DNA of 64,000 bases from Mya arenaria (taxonomy: Eukaryota; Mollusca; Bivalvia; Myida; Myidae), in assembly GCF_026914265.1 (NCBI RefSeq), contig NC_069136.1:36501406-36565405 (forward strand), written 5' to 3'. This document shows positions 49,628 through 61,059 of the stretch, piece by piece. Numbering within the stretch: position 1 is the stretch's first letter; each line of letters opens with the position of its first letter. The notes under the pieces are model-generated. The model was not told where the DNA came from and did no database searches. It saw only the letters and a list, made by a program, of their open reading frames with translations. The position numbers and the translations under genes are program-made.

Positions 49628-52600
49628 ATGGCTGCCAGTGGACCGGTGGAAAGACTCCAACAACTAGAAACCATCGAAAAAGATGTTTCAAATGCAATAC
49701 TCAGTGCAGGTTTACTTGATAATTATGTTTATTTTAAATTGAATACACTATAAGTCAATTTATGACGTAAATTCCATGAGATTAGAGCAAATTTCACCTT
49801 GCTTATACATTTTGTGTAAATTTTGCCTCGTGTAATTGGTCCTATCATACAAAAGGTTACAATATACTAATTATTTTCCTTATAAATTCCAATGTAAATA
49901 ATCAAGCTTAAGACTAGAAAAATGCCATTTCTAGAATTCCACGTATATGAAAGACATACACTTAAGTTCAGTTAAACTTCAATTGATTTAATCATTAAAC
50001 AAGTTATGTCTTGTTCCTTCTATAATGAAAAAACACAATTCATTTAGGTTGTTTTCCCAATTTGTAGAAATATCTGACTTTATCTAAGTGACGATTATAT
50101 TTTCCAAACGATATTTCATTTTGGGGTTCCCATCTCAATTCAAAAAATAGAAATGACTCCTCGAACTCTGCCATAAAAGCACCACACTGATACAACTTGA
50201 ACATAGTCAGAAATAGTTGTTCATTTCCGTATAAAAACGATGTACTGGCAGTACTGTGATCATCGGTGATCTTCGACCGCTTCGGTGAATTAGCTGCACA
50301 TTGTGGAATTACCCAAATAACTTGGTCAACATTTTACAACATACTGCAAATTGGTGGCAAAATTGTAAACTTGAAAAAGTGTCAACAACGCTCAATAACA
50401 TACCATGCAATTATGGGCCATGAGAATAATTTAACTTGAAACTTGAAGATATAAACAATGAAGTTTCTACATGTAGGCTACACTTCTAAAGAGCTTGAAC
50501 AGCCTGTGAAAAACAAATAAAGATGGCAGTGGCGCTGTCCAAAGTACAAGAGATTCAAATGGTTAAAAGTTAATTTTTTCTGTGACAAAGTATGCCAAAA
50601 TTCGTCCCCATTCACAATTCCGAAAAGTATACTTTTTTTCACAAATATTGGACTCAAAATTTATAGTCCTTAAAATATCAACACGTAACATGTTAAATTA
50701 AAACAGATGCAGTCTATCTTTTCTTGAAGTTATTCAAGTCAATGACATTAAAGGGAGTTTTGCTTTGTTTGTAATATATGTTCATAAATTAACAATTTTA
50801 GGTATTATGTTGCTATTTTCACAAGTCTTACATTGTCAGCAAACACGGTACTTTCTTCCGTTACACTTCATACATACCTCTGGACTATAGACTGACAATA
50901 TCTCAGTTTAATGAATATGCATGAGGCAGGAGAGACAACTCGTCTTCCAATGAATTGAAATGTTACACTCAAATTTTGTTCAATAACTGTACAAAGTCAG
51001 TAGCTACCGTGGCCGTGTGGTCTTGACTACTGCCAAATATTATTGTACTGAGCAGGCAGACCTGGTTAAACTCTGGCAATCGCCAGAATACTTTTCAACC
51101 ATAAACATCTGTTACTTTGCGGAACCAATGAAACTGCCTCATTAATTATTCATGATTACAAGATTTTCATAGCCAAATTGCCTACGGTACATAACGAAGC
51201 ATAGCATAGTGTGTATCAGCAGTATCTGATGATGAATTCTAAGGGCCTTGGCCCAATTCACAGGTGGGAAAAACTCTAAATGACACTGTGTGATAAAATA
51301 TTAAATTATTATTCAATATCATGTTTGGTTAACTTTCAGGTAAAGCCCTCGAGGAACTATCTAAGGAAAAGCCGCAGATGAAGATGATAGAAAACCACAC
51401 CACTGGCTTTATGAAAACTCTTGAAGGTGTTGAAGTAGGCTTGATGAAACAGATCAACTACCTTACTCAAGTATCGACTGGTAATTGGGCTGAATTTTGA
51501 TTTTTATTCTGAACGGGCATTGACCTTATAGCAACAGACTTGAGTTCTAAACATTCTGCGGAGAGAGGCAATATCTTGTACCTCACTCCTCAATCCTTAC
51601 AATATCATCTTAGAAACATTTTCCTGAAGTTAGATAGCTTTAAAGTGACACTCTGATTCAAAATCAATACAAACACATTTATAACAAACTGATAAACCTC
51701 TACTTACTAAATAATGCATTCATGGTGAATATTAATTACTGATAACAAGATTGTAACCATGTATTTAATAGCTGAAAACACAAAAGTACTAAATGATTTG
51801 TGAATGCTAAAATATTTACTGTGGTCTACTATAGTCTCATAAGGTATAATTAACGTGTTTTTTGCGCATATCTTTCAAATTAAACTTGGTATCCTTCATA
51901 AGATCCATTTTTTTTTACATGTATTTATCCTTTTTGGAATATTACGCTAAAACAATATTATTAATTGCGGAAAATCTGATTTGGGAGTAAGAGTGCATCT
52001 TTAACTAAATATTTATCAAGAGTAATCTAATGCATTCCTACTCGGGAAGAATCAAGATAGAAAGTTTATCTTGGAAGACCAGATAATCAAAGCTAGTGGG
52101 ATAAACTTGTTGATATCCTTCGCAGTGTACCTGTCAGTGTCACGTAATGAAAATATTTGTGCAGCTTTTTTTATAGAGATTGTTGAAAATATATACACGA
52201 ATGTAGATCCTTATATGTATATAAAATAAAGGGGTTTTGATAAATTAATTATTTATTTTTTTGTTAAAATTCAGATTTCCAAGACTCAATTTCTAAATTC
52301 TTATGTTATGTACCAACAGCTATGGTCTATAGAAGCCTTACTTTATATTCATGACTCATAGGATGCTAGCCCCAAAACACTATCACTCCTGGAGTCAGAC
52401 TTCCAATATGAATTAAAAATTGGAAGAATAAACTTCCTTGCTTTCAATTTTGGAAATTGTTTTCCCAAACATGGAAAACTCTCAAAAAGTTAAATTTTCT
52501 TCATTGTTATACACCTATTCTGACCTTTTTAGAATTATTTACAAATCTAAAACAAGCCAGTTCCTCAAATAGGAATTCAAACAAAACCCCTTTTAATTCA

Positions 52601-53705
52601 AGAACTACTGAAAGCAGGCCTGGGGCGGTTTTTATTAAACTTCTCAAGTCATTTCTTAACTTAAGTCACTTTCCTTATTTTAGTATCTCTTTATTCATAT
52701 GAAATAAAAACTTACCGTAAGAATTTCCAAAATACATTATATTCATTGACTTTGCATATTGAAAAGAACATAATTTAATGTTAAAGATTATTTCAATTTG
52801 ACTATGAAACTTTTATAAGAAATCAACTTAAATTAGAAATGACTTAAGATGCTTTGTGGCCCCAGAAATATAACATTAACACCACACTTTTATATACTAA
52901 ACTTCCAAGTATTCACTTTTGGTATTTTTATCCAAAATGTTGGAAAGTTCTGTACTTCCAAGCACTCAATTTTTGTCCATTAAGTTTAGTTCAGCAAACC
53001 CTGGGTCCATATTCACAAACATTTCGAGTCTGAGACTTGGGCTCAGAAAGCTGAACTCTAAAATGTTTTAAAATATCTATAATATAGCTTATTTTGATAA
53101 AGATGTTTGGCAGTTTGTAGAACAGATCAATTGTAAGTTTGTAATAGAGAGCAATTTTTACCATAGATGTTCTGATGCAGTTCAGACTCAATACTCAATA
53201 TGACATAACTTCATTTCGTTGTAATTTTTCTTCTATCAAAGCATTGATGGTGAAATTCACTGAAATGTATAAATTTTTGAATGTTTCATTATTATTTACA
53301 TAATTTTTTTGTAAAAGAAATGGAATAAATATGATCTACGGTAGACCTGGACTTGAAACTGTTCGTAATTTTGACCCCTGGTATTAAAATAAATAGTATT
53401 TTTGCAACAAAATTAAAAATTACCTTTTTCTGAGTATGAGTCTCAAAGTCAAACTCCAGATGTTTGTGAATTACAGGCCCTGTTGAGCATTTCAATTATT
53501 GTCCATTGCAGGTCAACCGCACGAGGGCTCGTGCTATGCTGCTCAGAAGGACTTGTTGATGGGATACCATCGTATGGCTCACGTGCGAAGTCGCCTTGAA
53601 GAGCTCGAGAAAATCAGAACTGACGGGAAACCCAAACTCCTACAACTGGCGAAAAGTTATTCTATGCCACCTATGGCAAAGCCTGGCCAGCTCCCTGGAA
53701 ATTGA
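49628..53705 (+). CDS. MED11: Mediator complex subunit 11 (3 exons)
   Basis: Head-module subunit of Mediator, which bridges transcription factors and RNA polymerase II in the nucleus; MED11 pairs with MED22. Exons 49628-49709, 51340-51480 and 53512-53705, all GT...AG and in phase (417 nt, 138 aa; human about 117). Recognised by the N-terminal RLQQLETIEKDVSNAILSAG helix, then KALEELSKEK, the amphipathic QINYLTQVSTGQPHEGS junction between exons 2 and 3, and YAAQKDLLMGYHRMAHVRSR. These match the four-helix MED11 family in order and spacing. The extra length is a C-terminal Pro/Met/Lys tail after about residue 115. It is divergent from ACADVL, and intron 2 carries a family B MITE and two foldbacks. 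The start is the first Met, in a fair context (caatATGg). Confidence 0.93.
49710..51339. other. MED11 intron 1, nothing further recognised
   Basis: About 1.6 kb, AT-rich. No nested gene or clear repeat was found. Confidence 0.5.
51641..52003. repeat. MITE family B copy in MED11 intron 2
   Basis: taaagtgacactctgattc to gagtaagagtgcatcttta, 363 bp, collinear with 37487-37871. Confidence 0.85.
52617..52864. repeat. Foldback family C copy in MED11 intron 2
   Basis: ttaaacttctcaagtcattt then cttaacttaag at the left inverts to aacttaaattagaaatgact then taagatgctttg at the right. Confidence 0.75.
53003..53481. repeat. Larger foldback of the same style in MED11 intron 2
   Basis: gggtccatattcacaaacat then ttcgagtctgagacttggg at the left matches in reverse tctgagtatgagtctcaaag and atgtttgtgaattacaggcc at the right. 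It ends about 30 bp before the exon 3 acceptor (53510-53511). Confidence 0.7.
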
Positions 53706-54021
53706 GGTGCTTAAATGTTAAACCGCTGATTGGAGTTGTAATTGGTGATTGATTAAAAACTTTGAATAGCAAAACCATGTATATTTGAAGTGCTTATAAT
53801 GAAAAAAATAGTACATGGTAAATGCTAATTGACTTACTGTAGTAGGCTAAAGACTGAAGAAGAAACAGCCTATAAAGTTGTTCAAAACCTTGTACAAGAA
53901 GCTCATTTTTATTCATTTTGGGAAGTGAAATATTAAGTATATTCACCTGATTGTATGGATCAAGATCTGTTTCATTTTCATAATATTTGTATTTGATACA
54001 AATTTAATTGTAAGCCACATA

Positions 54022-54657
54022 ATGGAGTCAGAGATTAGATGTTTCCAACATTGCAAAAGGGACAAGAACATTCTGTGCCAGACCATTCCTCTTGTTTGCC
54101 CAATATGTAGACAGGACACATTGAAAACTGAGATGAGAATACCACCATATCTTATAGACTCCCCATTTATCGACGCTAGTTTCACGCAGTGTTGTGTGGT
54201 GATTAAACCAACCATTGGGAGCTTTCTGAAGGATTTTACAAACCAATCAGATCTTCACATTGGAGTGACAAACTCAAGAGGTGTTGTGTATGAATATGAT
54301 GAAAGGGGAGTAACTGTGGGTTGTCAGACTTGGTCTGATTGTTTGAGAGTTACTGTTCTTGACATAAATTCGGAGAATAGCGATTTTGTGAAAAAGTGGG
54401 ACCAAGACTTAGATTTAGCAGCTCAGGAGTCTTTGTGGACTGCAGGAAAGTATACCGAGACCTCTCATAACTGCTATGACTTTGTAATGTCGTTTCTGAA
54501 TAGGCTGGGCTTACAAGCAACACAAAGATGTCTGCAGGACAGACGCAGATTCTGTGAGGAAATGATTGTACCAGTGACTGCTCGAGCAGGCAAATTCATT
54601 AGTTTGTACAGAGACATAAAGCGAAAAGGCTGTGTTGTGCAGGATGTGACAGTTTAA
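54022..54657 (+). CDS. MKRN2OS: MKRN2OS-like protein (MKRN2 opposite-strand family)
   Basis: Uncharacterised protein of 211 aa in a single open exon, starting 316 bp after the MED11 stop on the same strand. Family features seen: an N-terminal CFQHC...CPIC pair of cysteine motifs (residues 7-29) that could bind a metal, PTIGSFLKDF (63-72), SDLHIGVTNSRGVVYEYDERGV (76-97 region) and SHNCYDFVMSFLNRLG (148-163). The order matches vertebrate MKRN2OS, whose function is unknown. The His79 and Asn-Cys151 motifs resemble the His...NC layout of permuted papain-like (LRAT/PPPDE type) proteins; that reading is an inference. No makorin gene is visible on the opposite strand here, unlike in vertebrates. The start is the first Met, just before the conserved CFQHC motif. 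Confidence 0.82.
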   Translation: MESEIRCFQHCKRDKNILCQTIPLVCPICRQDTLKTEMRIPPYLIDSPFIDASFTQCCVVIKPTIGSFLKDFTNQSDLHIGVTNSRGVVYEYDERGVTVGCQTWSDCLRVTVLDINSENSDFVKKWDQDLDLAAQESLWTAGKYTETSHNCYDFVMSFLNRLGLQATQRCLQDRRRFCEEMIVPVTARAGKFISLYRDIKRKGCVVQDVTV

Positions 54658-54756
54658 AGGATAAAATGTCATGTGCAAATGTGTGTATAACCATTGGTGC
54701 AATGACTTATTGAATACATATACTACAAAAATAGCAGGTATTGTCACATAAGATGA

Positions 54757-54771
54757 AATAAATTAAATAAA
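54757..54771 (+). terminator. Poly(A) signals of the MKRN2OS-like gene
   Basis: Two AATAAA hexamers (54757-54762 and 54766-54771) about 100 bp after the stop codon. Confidence 0.7.
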
Positions 54772-56520
54772 TGTGTAAATTGAAGGTTTATGTTGTATGA
54801 AAGGACTGGTGTATACTATTCACAGTATTTTACCTGTTCTTTCTATTTTCAACCATTGGAAAACTGGGAATTCACAATTTCAGTCAGTCAAAATAACCAT
54901 CTCTTCCAATCGGAAAAGCCCTAACTTGCTACCTGAAATGGTGAAAAAAATACTGGTGGAATTTTTATATCCTTACTTTCTGAACAACATTACCACCATT
55001 ACTGGATTTCAATCTGAAGTCCTAAGTGAACAGATATCAGTTGTAATCCTGAATTCATACTACTAAGAATTCAGTTTCTATTCTAGTAGCTGGTACAAGG
55101 GTCATTCTGACCTCTGTTTCATTCTGACCCCCATTTCAAAATGAAGGTCCAAATCAAATGAATGTGAAAATGCAAATATGATATCAGTATCGACAGCGCT
55201 GTTTTGATGAAATATTCGTTTTGTTTGAAGTCATAACATATGTAAACAAACTTCAGAGAGTCTAAACGTAAGCTAGTCCAGTTCTCTATTATTTTCACTA
55301 TGCCTGCAATAAAGCACATTCAGAGCCAAACAAACGCATGACCTTAAAGTTAGGGGCACGGATCTTGAGCGCGACACAACCTCGTGCTATGGTGTTCAGT
55401 TCTGCAAAAAATCAGGACAAGAATGAGAAACATATAGAATCGACAAAAACGGGACGGAGGGACCGACTGTCGTACGGACAGACGTGATAACGCGAGCAAT
55501 TCCTAAATAATTCCTACCTGACTGTGAAGCGGGAATATAATGAATACACTGTTTTCTGTGACCATATTATGATAACGTCAACAAATCAGGTGCATTGGTT
55601 TGTAAACAAGTGCAAACAAAAAATGCAGCAAAGTTATGCATATTCCACTCATAATCAAACACAAGAACCGAAAAGAAAACATTGTGAGTTCATGATCATC
55701 TTTTAACTTTTAATTCTCCAATTTGTGTAGGCAAATAAAGTCTTAAAATGCTCTAGAAGGGTTTGTGTGTATATTTTTTGTATGCAAGCATGTACCTCTT
55801 TTTAAAGAACGTTTTAAGGCTTTGAGTTGAAAATCATACTCGAAAGTACTTAATTTCAATGAAAATCAGTCTCTGAAACATACCTGAAATAATGTTTGAA
55901 TTACAAAATAAGTTCATGCACAAGTATGTAATATTTTGTGTATATAAACAGTGAAACACATTTATACACTCGGATATGAATTGGAAAACTCTCATAAACT
56001 GAAAAACTACTTGGAGGTCTGGTATTGAGCTAATTGTAACTGTATTGCATAATAATTCTATAGATAAGATACTACAGGGGAGGACATTCATAATTATGTA
56101 CAATCCATAATTAATCCACTGGTTTCTCTCTTCTGTCTGCACATTTCTAGAAGTGAAACAAGATAAATATACCAAATAGCATTGCAAAGCTGGGTCATTT
56201 TCCTCTGTACATGTATGTTTTTTGTGTGTAAGTTAAAACAATGTCTAGCCTTGCGCGTGTAAGTCATATACTTCTGAATATTCTAATGATTCTTATTTCC
56301 ATATAGTGCTGTTATGGATAATTGGTTTAAATATGTAAATTTGTAAATAATTTGTTATACTCTCTTTTTTAAGCTGTAATCTGAATTGAAATAGTATTTT
56401 CTATACTACAATTGTGTTCACATTCTCTTAAAATTGTAGTTGATATGCATAATATAATAACACACTAGTATAAAAGTTCAGTTAAATCTGAATATAACCT
56501 TTTGCTATGATGCCCGTTTT
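54772..56520. other. Non-coding stretch, nothing recognised
   Basis: Open frames up to 117 aa lack motifs and splice context. Nothing else is supported. Confidence 0.4.
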
Positions 56521-56539
56521 ATTCTACAGCTCATGGAAT

Positions 56540-56700
56540 ACACCGAATAAGTATGGTGGGTGGGGTGGGTTGTGAGTGGGTTTTGAGTGGTGAGTGAGTG
56601 AGTGAGTGGATGGGCCGGTGTGTCGGAAAGTTGGATGAGTGGACGGGCAGGCGTGAGAGTGAGCAAGCGAGTGCCATGTTATCAGTCATATGTTGTTGTT
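56540..56700. repeat. G-rich simple sequence (gtgagtgagtgg)
   Basis: Runs of ggtgggtggggtgggt and gagtgagtgagtg in an otherwise AT-rich region. Confidence 0.85.
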
Positions 56701-56701
56701 A

Positions 56702-58747
56702 GCTCCACTGGCCGAAGGCCATGGAGCTTATGTCGTCACAGATTGTCCGTCGTGAGTGCGTGCGTGCGTGCGTGCGTAAACTTTTACTTTAAACGACATC
56801 TCCTCTGAAACTGATAAGCGGATTTTGACAAAACTTCACAGGAATGTTCCTTTGGTGGTCCTTTACCAAAATTGCTCAAATGGTTCCGGTCCATTGCACA
56901 ATATGGCCGCCAGAGCTAAAAATAGCAAAATCTTTAAACGACATCTCCTCTGAAACGGTTCGGCAGATTTTGATGAAACTTGACAGTAATGTTCCTTGGG
57001 TGGTCCTTTATTAAAATTGCTCAAATGGTTCTGGTCCATTGCACAATATGGCCGCCACAGCTAAAAATAGCAAAATCTTTAAACGACATCTCCTCTGAAA
57101 CGGATAGGCAGATTTTGATGAAACTTGACAGAATTGTTCCTTGGGTGGTCCTTAACCAAAATTGCTCAAATGGTTCCGGTCCGCTGCACAACATGGCTGC
57201 CAGGGCAAAAAAATAGAAAAACCTTTAAAGAACATCTTCTCAGAAACCGATGATCAGATTTTGATGAAACTTAACAGAAATGTTCCTTGGATGGTCCTTT
57301 ATCAAATTTGCTTCAATGGTTTCGGTCCACTGCACAAGATGGCCCCCAGAGGTAAAAATAGAAAAACCTTTAAACGACTTCTCCTCAGAAACCGATGATC
57401 GTATTGCAATGAAACTTGACAGAAATGTTACTTGGGTAGTCCTTAACCAAAATAGTCCAAACAGTTCTGGTCTGCTGCACAACATGGGCACCAGAGCTAA
57501 GAATAGAAAAAAACGTTAAACTACATCTTCTCAGAAACCGATTATCAGATTTTGATGAAACTTTACATAAATGTTCATCTGGATGCCCTTTAACCAAAAT
57601 TGCCCAAATGGTTCCGGTCCGCTGCACAACATGGCTGCGAGAGTTAAAAATAGAAAAACCTTTAAGGACTTCTCGTCCGCAGTCTTCACGAAAAACATTT
57701 TAACCTACTAGCCAGTTGGACTAGCATAATGGCATATTTTACTAGTCCGAATGACAATCTAGTAGTCCGACTATTTTGCCACATTATAAAACTGTATGCT
57801 TGAGGTAAATACCTATTTCAATTGAGCAGCTTGCAGTTTGAGTAAACATTTCTTTATTATGATGCTCATGCAGTGATAGGGAGTGACATCCTTCTGTTGG
57901 GAATAGTGCTCCTTGTTTTTCAGAACCTATGGGTACTATGTAAAAACAAAAGGCATCTTGCTTGAATAGACTGTAATAATATCAACATGGTTAGAAAAGA
58001 AATGCCATGCTTTAATAGCTTTGATTACATTTTACTACTGAATTACCTCCCTTTAATAGAAAAAAAAATAATGTCTTAATTTTTCACGTATAGCATCTTT
58101 AAATAATTTTTAAACAATAATAATTTATGAGTAAACATATAAGCATAAAGTTCTCACAAAAAGATCAATTTAAAAACCTTACATTTATACATAGGAAAGT
58201 ATATATAGACTGAACATTAATTTTCGTTTAAGTGACATTCTGAAAGTTTATGAAACAGCTATTTTTAGTAACTTAAATGGCCGAAAAGTGTAAGTGAAAC
58301 ACCAAGTCGATTCTATCTCGTCAGTTCTTGTTCAGGTTAGATATTTGCTTCATAATCTATTCAGATTAAATGTTAACCGATGATCAGATTTTGATGAAAC
58401 TTGACAGAAATGTTCCTTGGGTGGTCATTAACCAAAATTTGTTAAATGGTTCCAGTCCACTGCACACCATGGCTGCCAGAGCTAAAAAATAAAAAAAACT
58501 TTATACGACTTGTCGTCGAAACCGATGACCTTTTTTCGATAAAACTTGACAGAAATGTTTGTTTGGTGCTCCTTTACTCAAATTGCCCAAATCATTTCGG
58601 TCCACTGCACAACATGGCAGCCAGAGCTATTAAAGTAAAAAATTTTTTTAAATAACTTCTCCTCAAAAATTGATGATTGTATTTCTATGAAACTTGACGA
58701 AAATGTTCGTTAGGTGGTCTTTGCTTGAACCTTTTGGCCAGTGGAGC
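56702..58747. repeat. Inverted-repeat-bounded element filled with ~146-bp tandem units
   Basis: Bounded by gctccactggcc (56702-56713) and ggccagtggagc (58736-58747). The left end also forms a hairpin (ccactggccgaaggccatgg) followed by (gtgc)n. Inside, about nine units at ~146-bp spacing carry gattttgatgaaacttgaca, then ccttgggtggtcctt and atggttccggtcc. A different ~700-bp sequence (about 57668-58372) splits the array. All open frames are repeat-derived. The shape is like bivalve MITE-type elements with internal satellites. Confidence 0.82.
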
Positions 58748-58774
58748 ACAGGCACTGATGTGCCTCTTGTTTTT

Positions 58775-59410
58775 TATAGGGTTCATCTACTGGTCAGGCC
58801 CAACTTTCATGTCAAGGTCACAGTGACGTAGAAAGCAAACTTGACAATTCCTGGACCTATGGTCATCAAAATCGACATGACGGTTGGGCCTGACCAGTAG
58901 ATGACCCCTCGTGACTTTGGGTGAAGGTGACGGTCACAACTAGTAACCTTTAACGCAAAAAAGTAAACAAATCTTCTCCCAGTGATATCTCAACAATGCC
59001 TGAACCTTTGATCATTAAATTTGACATGAAAGTTTGGCCTGACCAGTAGATGACCCTTATTGATTTTAGGAGTCATCGGGTCAAAGGTCATAGTCACAGT
59101 GACCTTGAATGGTAAAAGGTTGTCCGTGTGATAACTCGACAATGCCTGCACCCATGGCCCTCAAACTTGACTTCGAGGTTGGGCCTGACCAGTAGATGAC
59201 CCCTGTTGTTTTGGGGGTTCATCGGGCCAAAGGTCAAGGCCACAGTGACCTTGAATGGTGAAAGGTTGTCCGTGTGATAACTCGACAATGCCCTGCACAC
59301 ATGGCCCTCAAACTTGACTTGGAGTTGCATCTGACCTGTAGATGACCCCTTATGATTTTAGGGGTCATCGGGTCAAAGGTCAAGGTCACAGTGACCTTGA
59401 ATGAAAAAAG
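58775..59410. repeat. ~134-bp tandem array (cctgaccagtagatgaccc motif)
   Basis: Four or five units share gcctgaccagtagatgaccc, then ggtcatcgggtcaaaggtca and cacagtgaccttgaatg, then ggttgtccgtgtgataactc. It again carries AGGTCA/TGACCT half-sites like the array at 4862-5590. Confidence 0.85.
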
Positions 59411-59707
59411 AGTGACAGATATCATGACAGATTTATGCAGGGAACTTCTAGATTTTAAATTTTAAGGCAAAATATTATCTTTCTGCCAACAGCTGTGTCA
59501 TTATAGACATGTTGAATAAGAGCTAATTCATTATTGGTAATAAAATAATTGTGTCCAAGTACGTACTGGTACATCTTATTCTTAAATTCGAATTCGATAT
59601 TCATACACATTCAATGTATTGTGGTCTCTTCTGTTCCTTAGTTTACTCTAAAACTAAAAAGCATACCTTGGCTCAGATAATCGAAAACATGATTATATTG
59701 CAAGCCT

Positions 59708-59790
59708 TGCATTGTATTCATTTGTTTGAATAACTTGGACTACCTTGCAGCAAGGTAGGCCAAGTTATTCAAACAAATGAATACAAGCAA
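59708..59790. repeat. Near-perfect ~40-bp-arm hairpin
   Basis: The left arm tgtattcatttgtttgaata then acttggactaccttgc and the right arm gcaaggtaggccaagttatt then caaacaaatgaataca are inverted with almost no loop (a, at the gcagc centre). Only a few mismatches. Confidence 0.93.
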
Positions 59791-60419
59791 TAACATAGCC
59801 GAATTGCGCAACAATTTAAGTTGGCCCTGATACAGTAATATCAATGAGGCTTGGTCGCATTTTTAGACAAAATGTCAACAATTATCATGCTCTGCGACAG
59901 AGGAACATATTGATTACGTTCTCTGACACACCTGATCAAGTATAAAACAATCTTTACAAAACCAAACGGCTTGCTGACGACAGAATAAGTTATTCAGGAG
60001 CCCATCTGAGAGAAATCCGCAGGCGGTAATTACGTTTACAGGACCCATCCTATTTACCCCACCCCAAACACAGAATAAATAAATACAAACAAATAAAAAA
60101 GACTAAAGACTAAAATTGATTGGAACATGATCATTATTCACAAAAACCTTAATGTCAACCCAAAATTCCACTAAAAAATCCCTTTATCATTTATTATTAG
60201 CAAGTTATATTAGAAAAAATCATGGAATTTTTGGTTGATAATGTTTGTGTATACTGATCATGTTCCAATCATTTGGAACGCCTCAGTCATTTTCCATTGA
60301 AAGCAATCTTGTTAATAGATGGTAAAACAGTAGAAGTAGTTCGTAGAATTTTAAATAATAGTATTAATTAAATGAAGTGTTTTAACTTGTTTTTAGCTCA
60401 CCTGAGCACAAAGAGCCCT
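59791..60419. other. Non-coding stretch with a short dispersed repeat
   Basis: gcaggcggtaattacgttta then caggacccatcctatttacc (about 60021-60060) recurs at about 62488-62530 with few changes. Otherwise nothing was recognised. Confidence 0.5.
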
Positions 60420-60735
60420 GCATTTGGTCTTACTAGAGATTGATTGAGAGTTTAGTTTCGTTAAACACTTCAACAAACCTTCGTTTTTCATTATACGGCG
60501 GCCTAATGGAGCACTGTCAAAACATTATTTTGGTTTATTGAAGTGTTTGAGGAAACCTAAACAAACTCCGGTAATAAAACGAAGGTGGGACTCTTTAAGC
60601 GGCATATACTGCCCATTGTTTCGTTTAAAATGGTGAAGAAACAGAAAAGTCATCATTCGAAGCAACATGTTGTTAAAATGTTGCCTTCCAACGTAGCATT
60701 TATGACGTACTTTATCACGTGGTATACACACACTG
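60420..60735. repeat. Right-hand copy of the 530-1028 foldback
   Basis: Shares gattgattgagagtttag, aagtgtttgaggaaac, taaaatggtgaagaaa and tcatcattcgaagcaa with the right part of 530-1028, ending at a tttatcacgtggtatacaca end. The left part is missing. Confidence 0.8.
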
Positions 60736-61059
60736 ATGTTGGAGGTAGAGTAATATTATTGTCTGATCTGTGTGCAACTCCATCAAATCCTGGCAATCTA
60801 GGACTGATGATTTTATGGGATGGCACGCTGTCCATTATTTGTGTGTCTGTCTGTAGACAATTGCTTGTGAACATCAAATTATGCGCCTAGGGTAAAAACT
60901 GGCCACAAGAGAGGTTTCCTGTAGACTTATATAGGGAATTCTTAAAAATCTTCTTGTCTGAAACCGTCAGGTCCAAACCTATAATAATTTGTATCTAGCA
61001 TCATATAGTGGTCCCCTACGATGATTGTGCAAATGCCCAGGGGTCAAAGCTCAGGTCCC

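Noticed and set aside
55834-56187. 117-aa minus-strand frame
   Set aside because: Hydrophobic and AT-driven, with no motif or splice context.
57162-57627. Several 78-83 aa frames on both strands
   Set aside because: Derived from the ~146-bp tandem units; spacing equals the repeat period.
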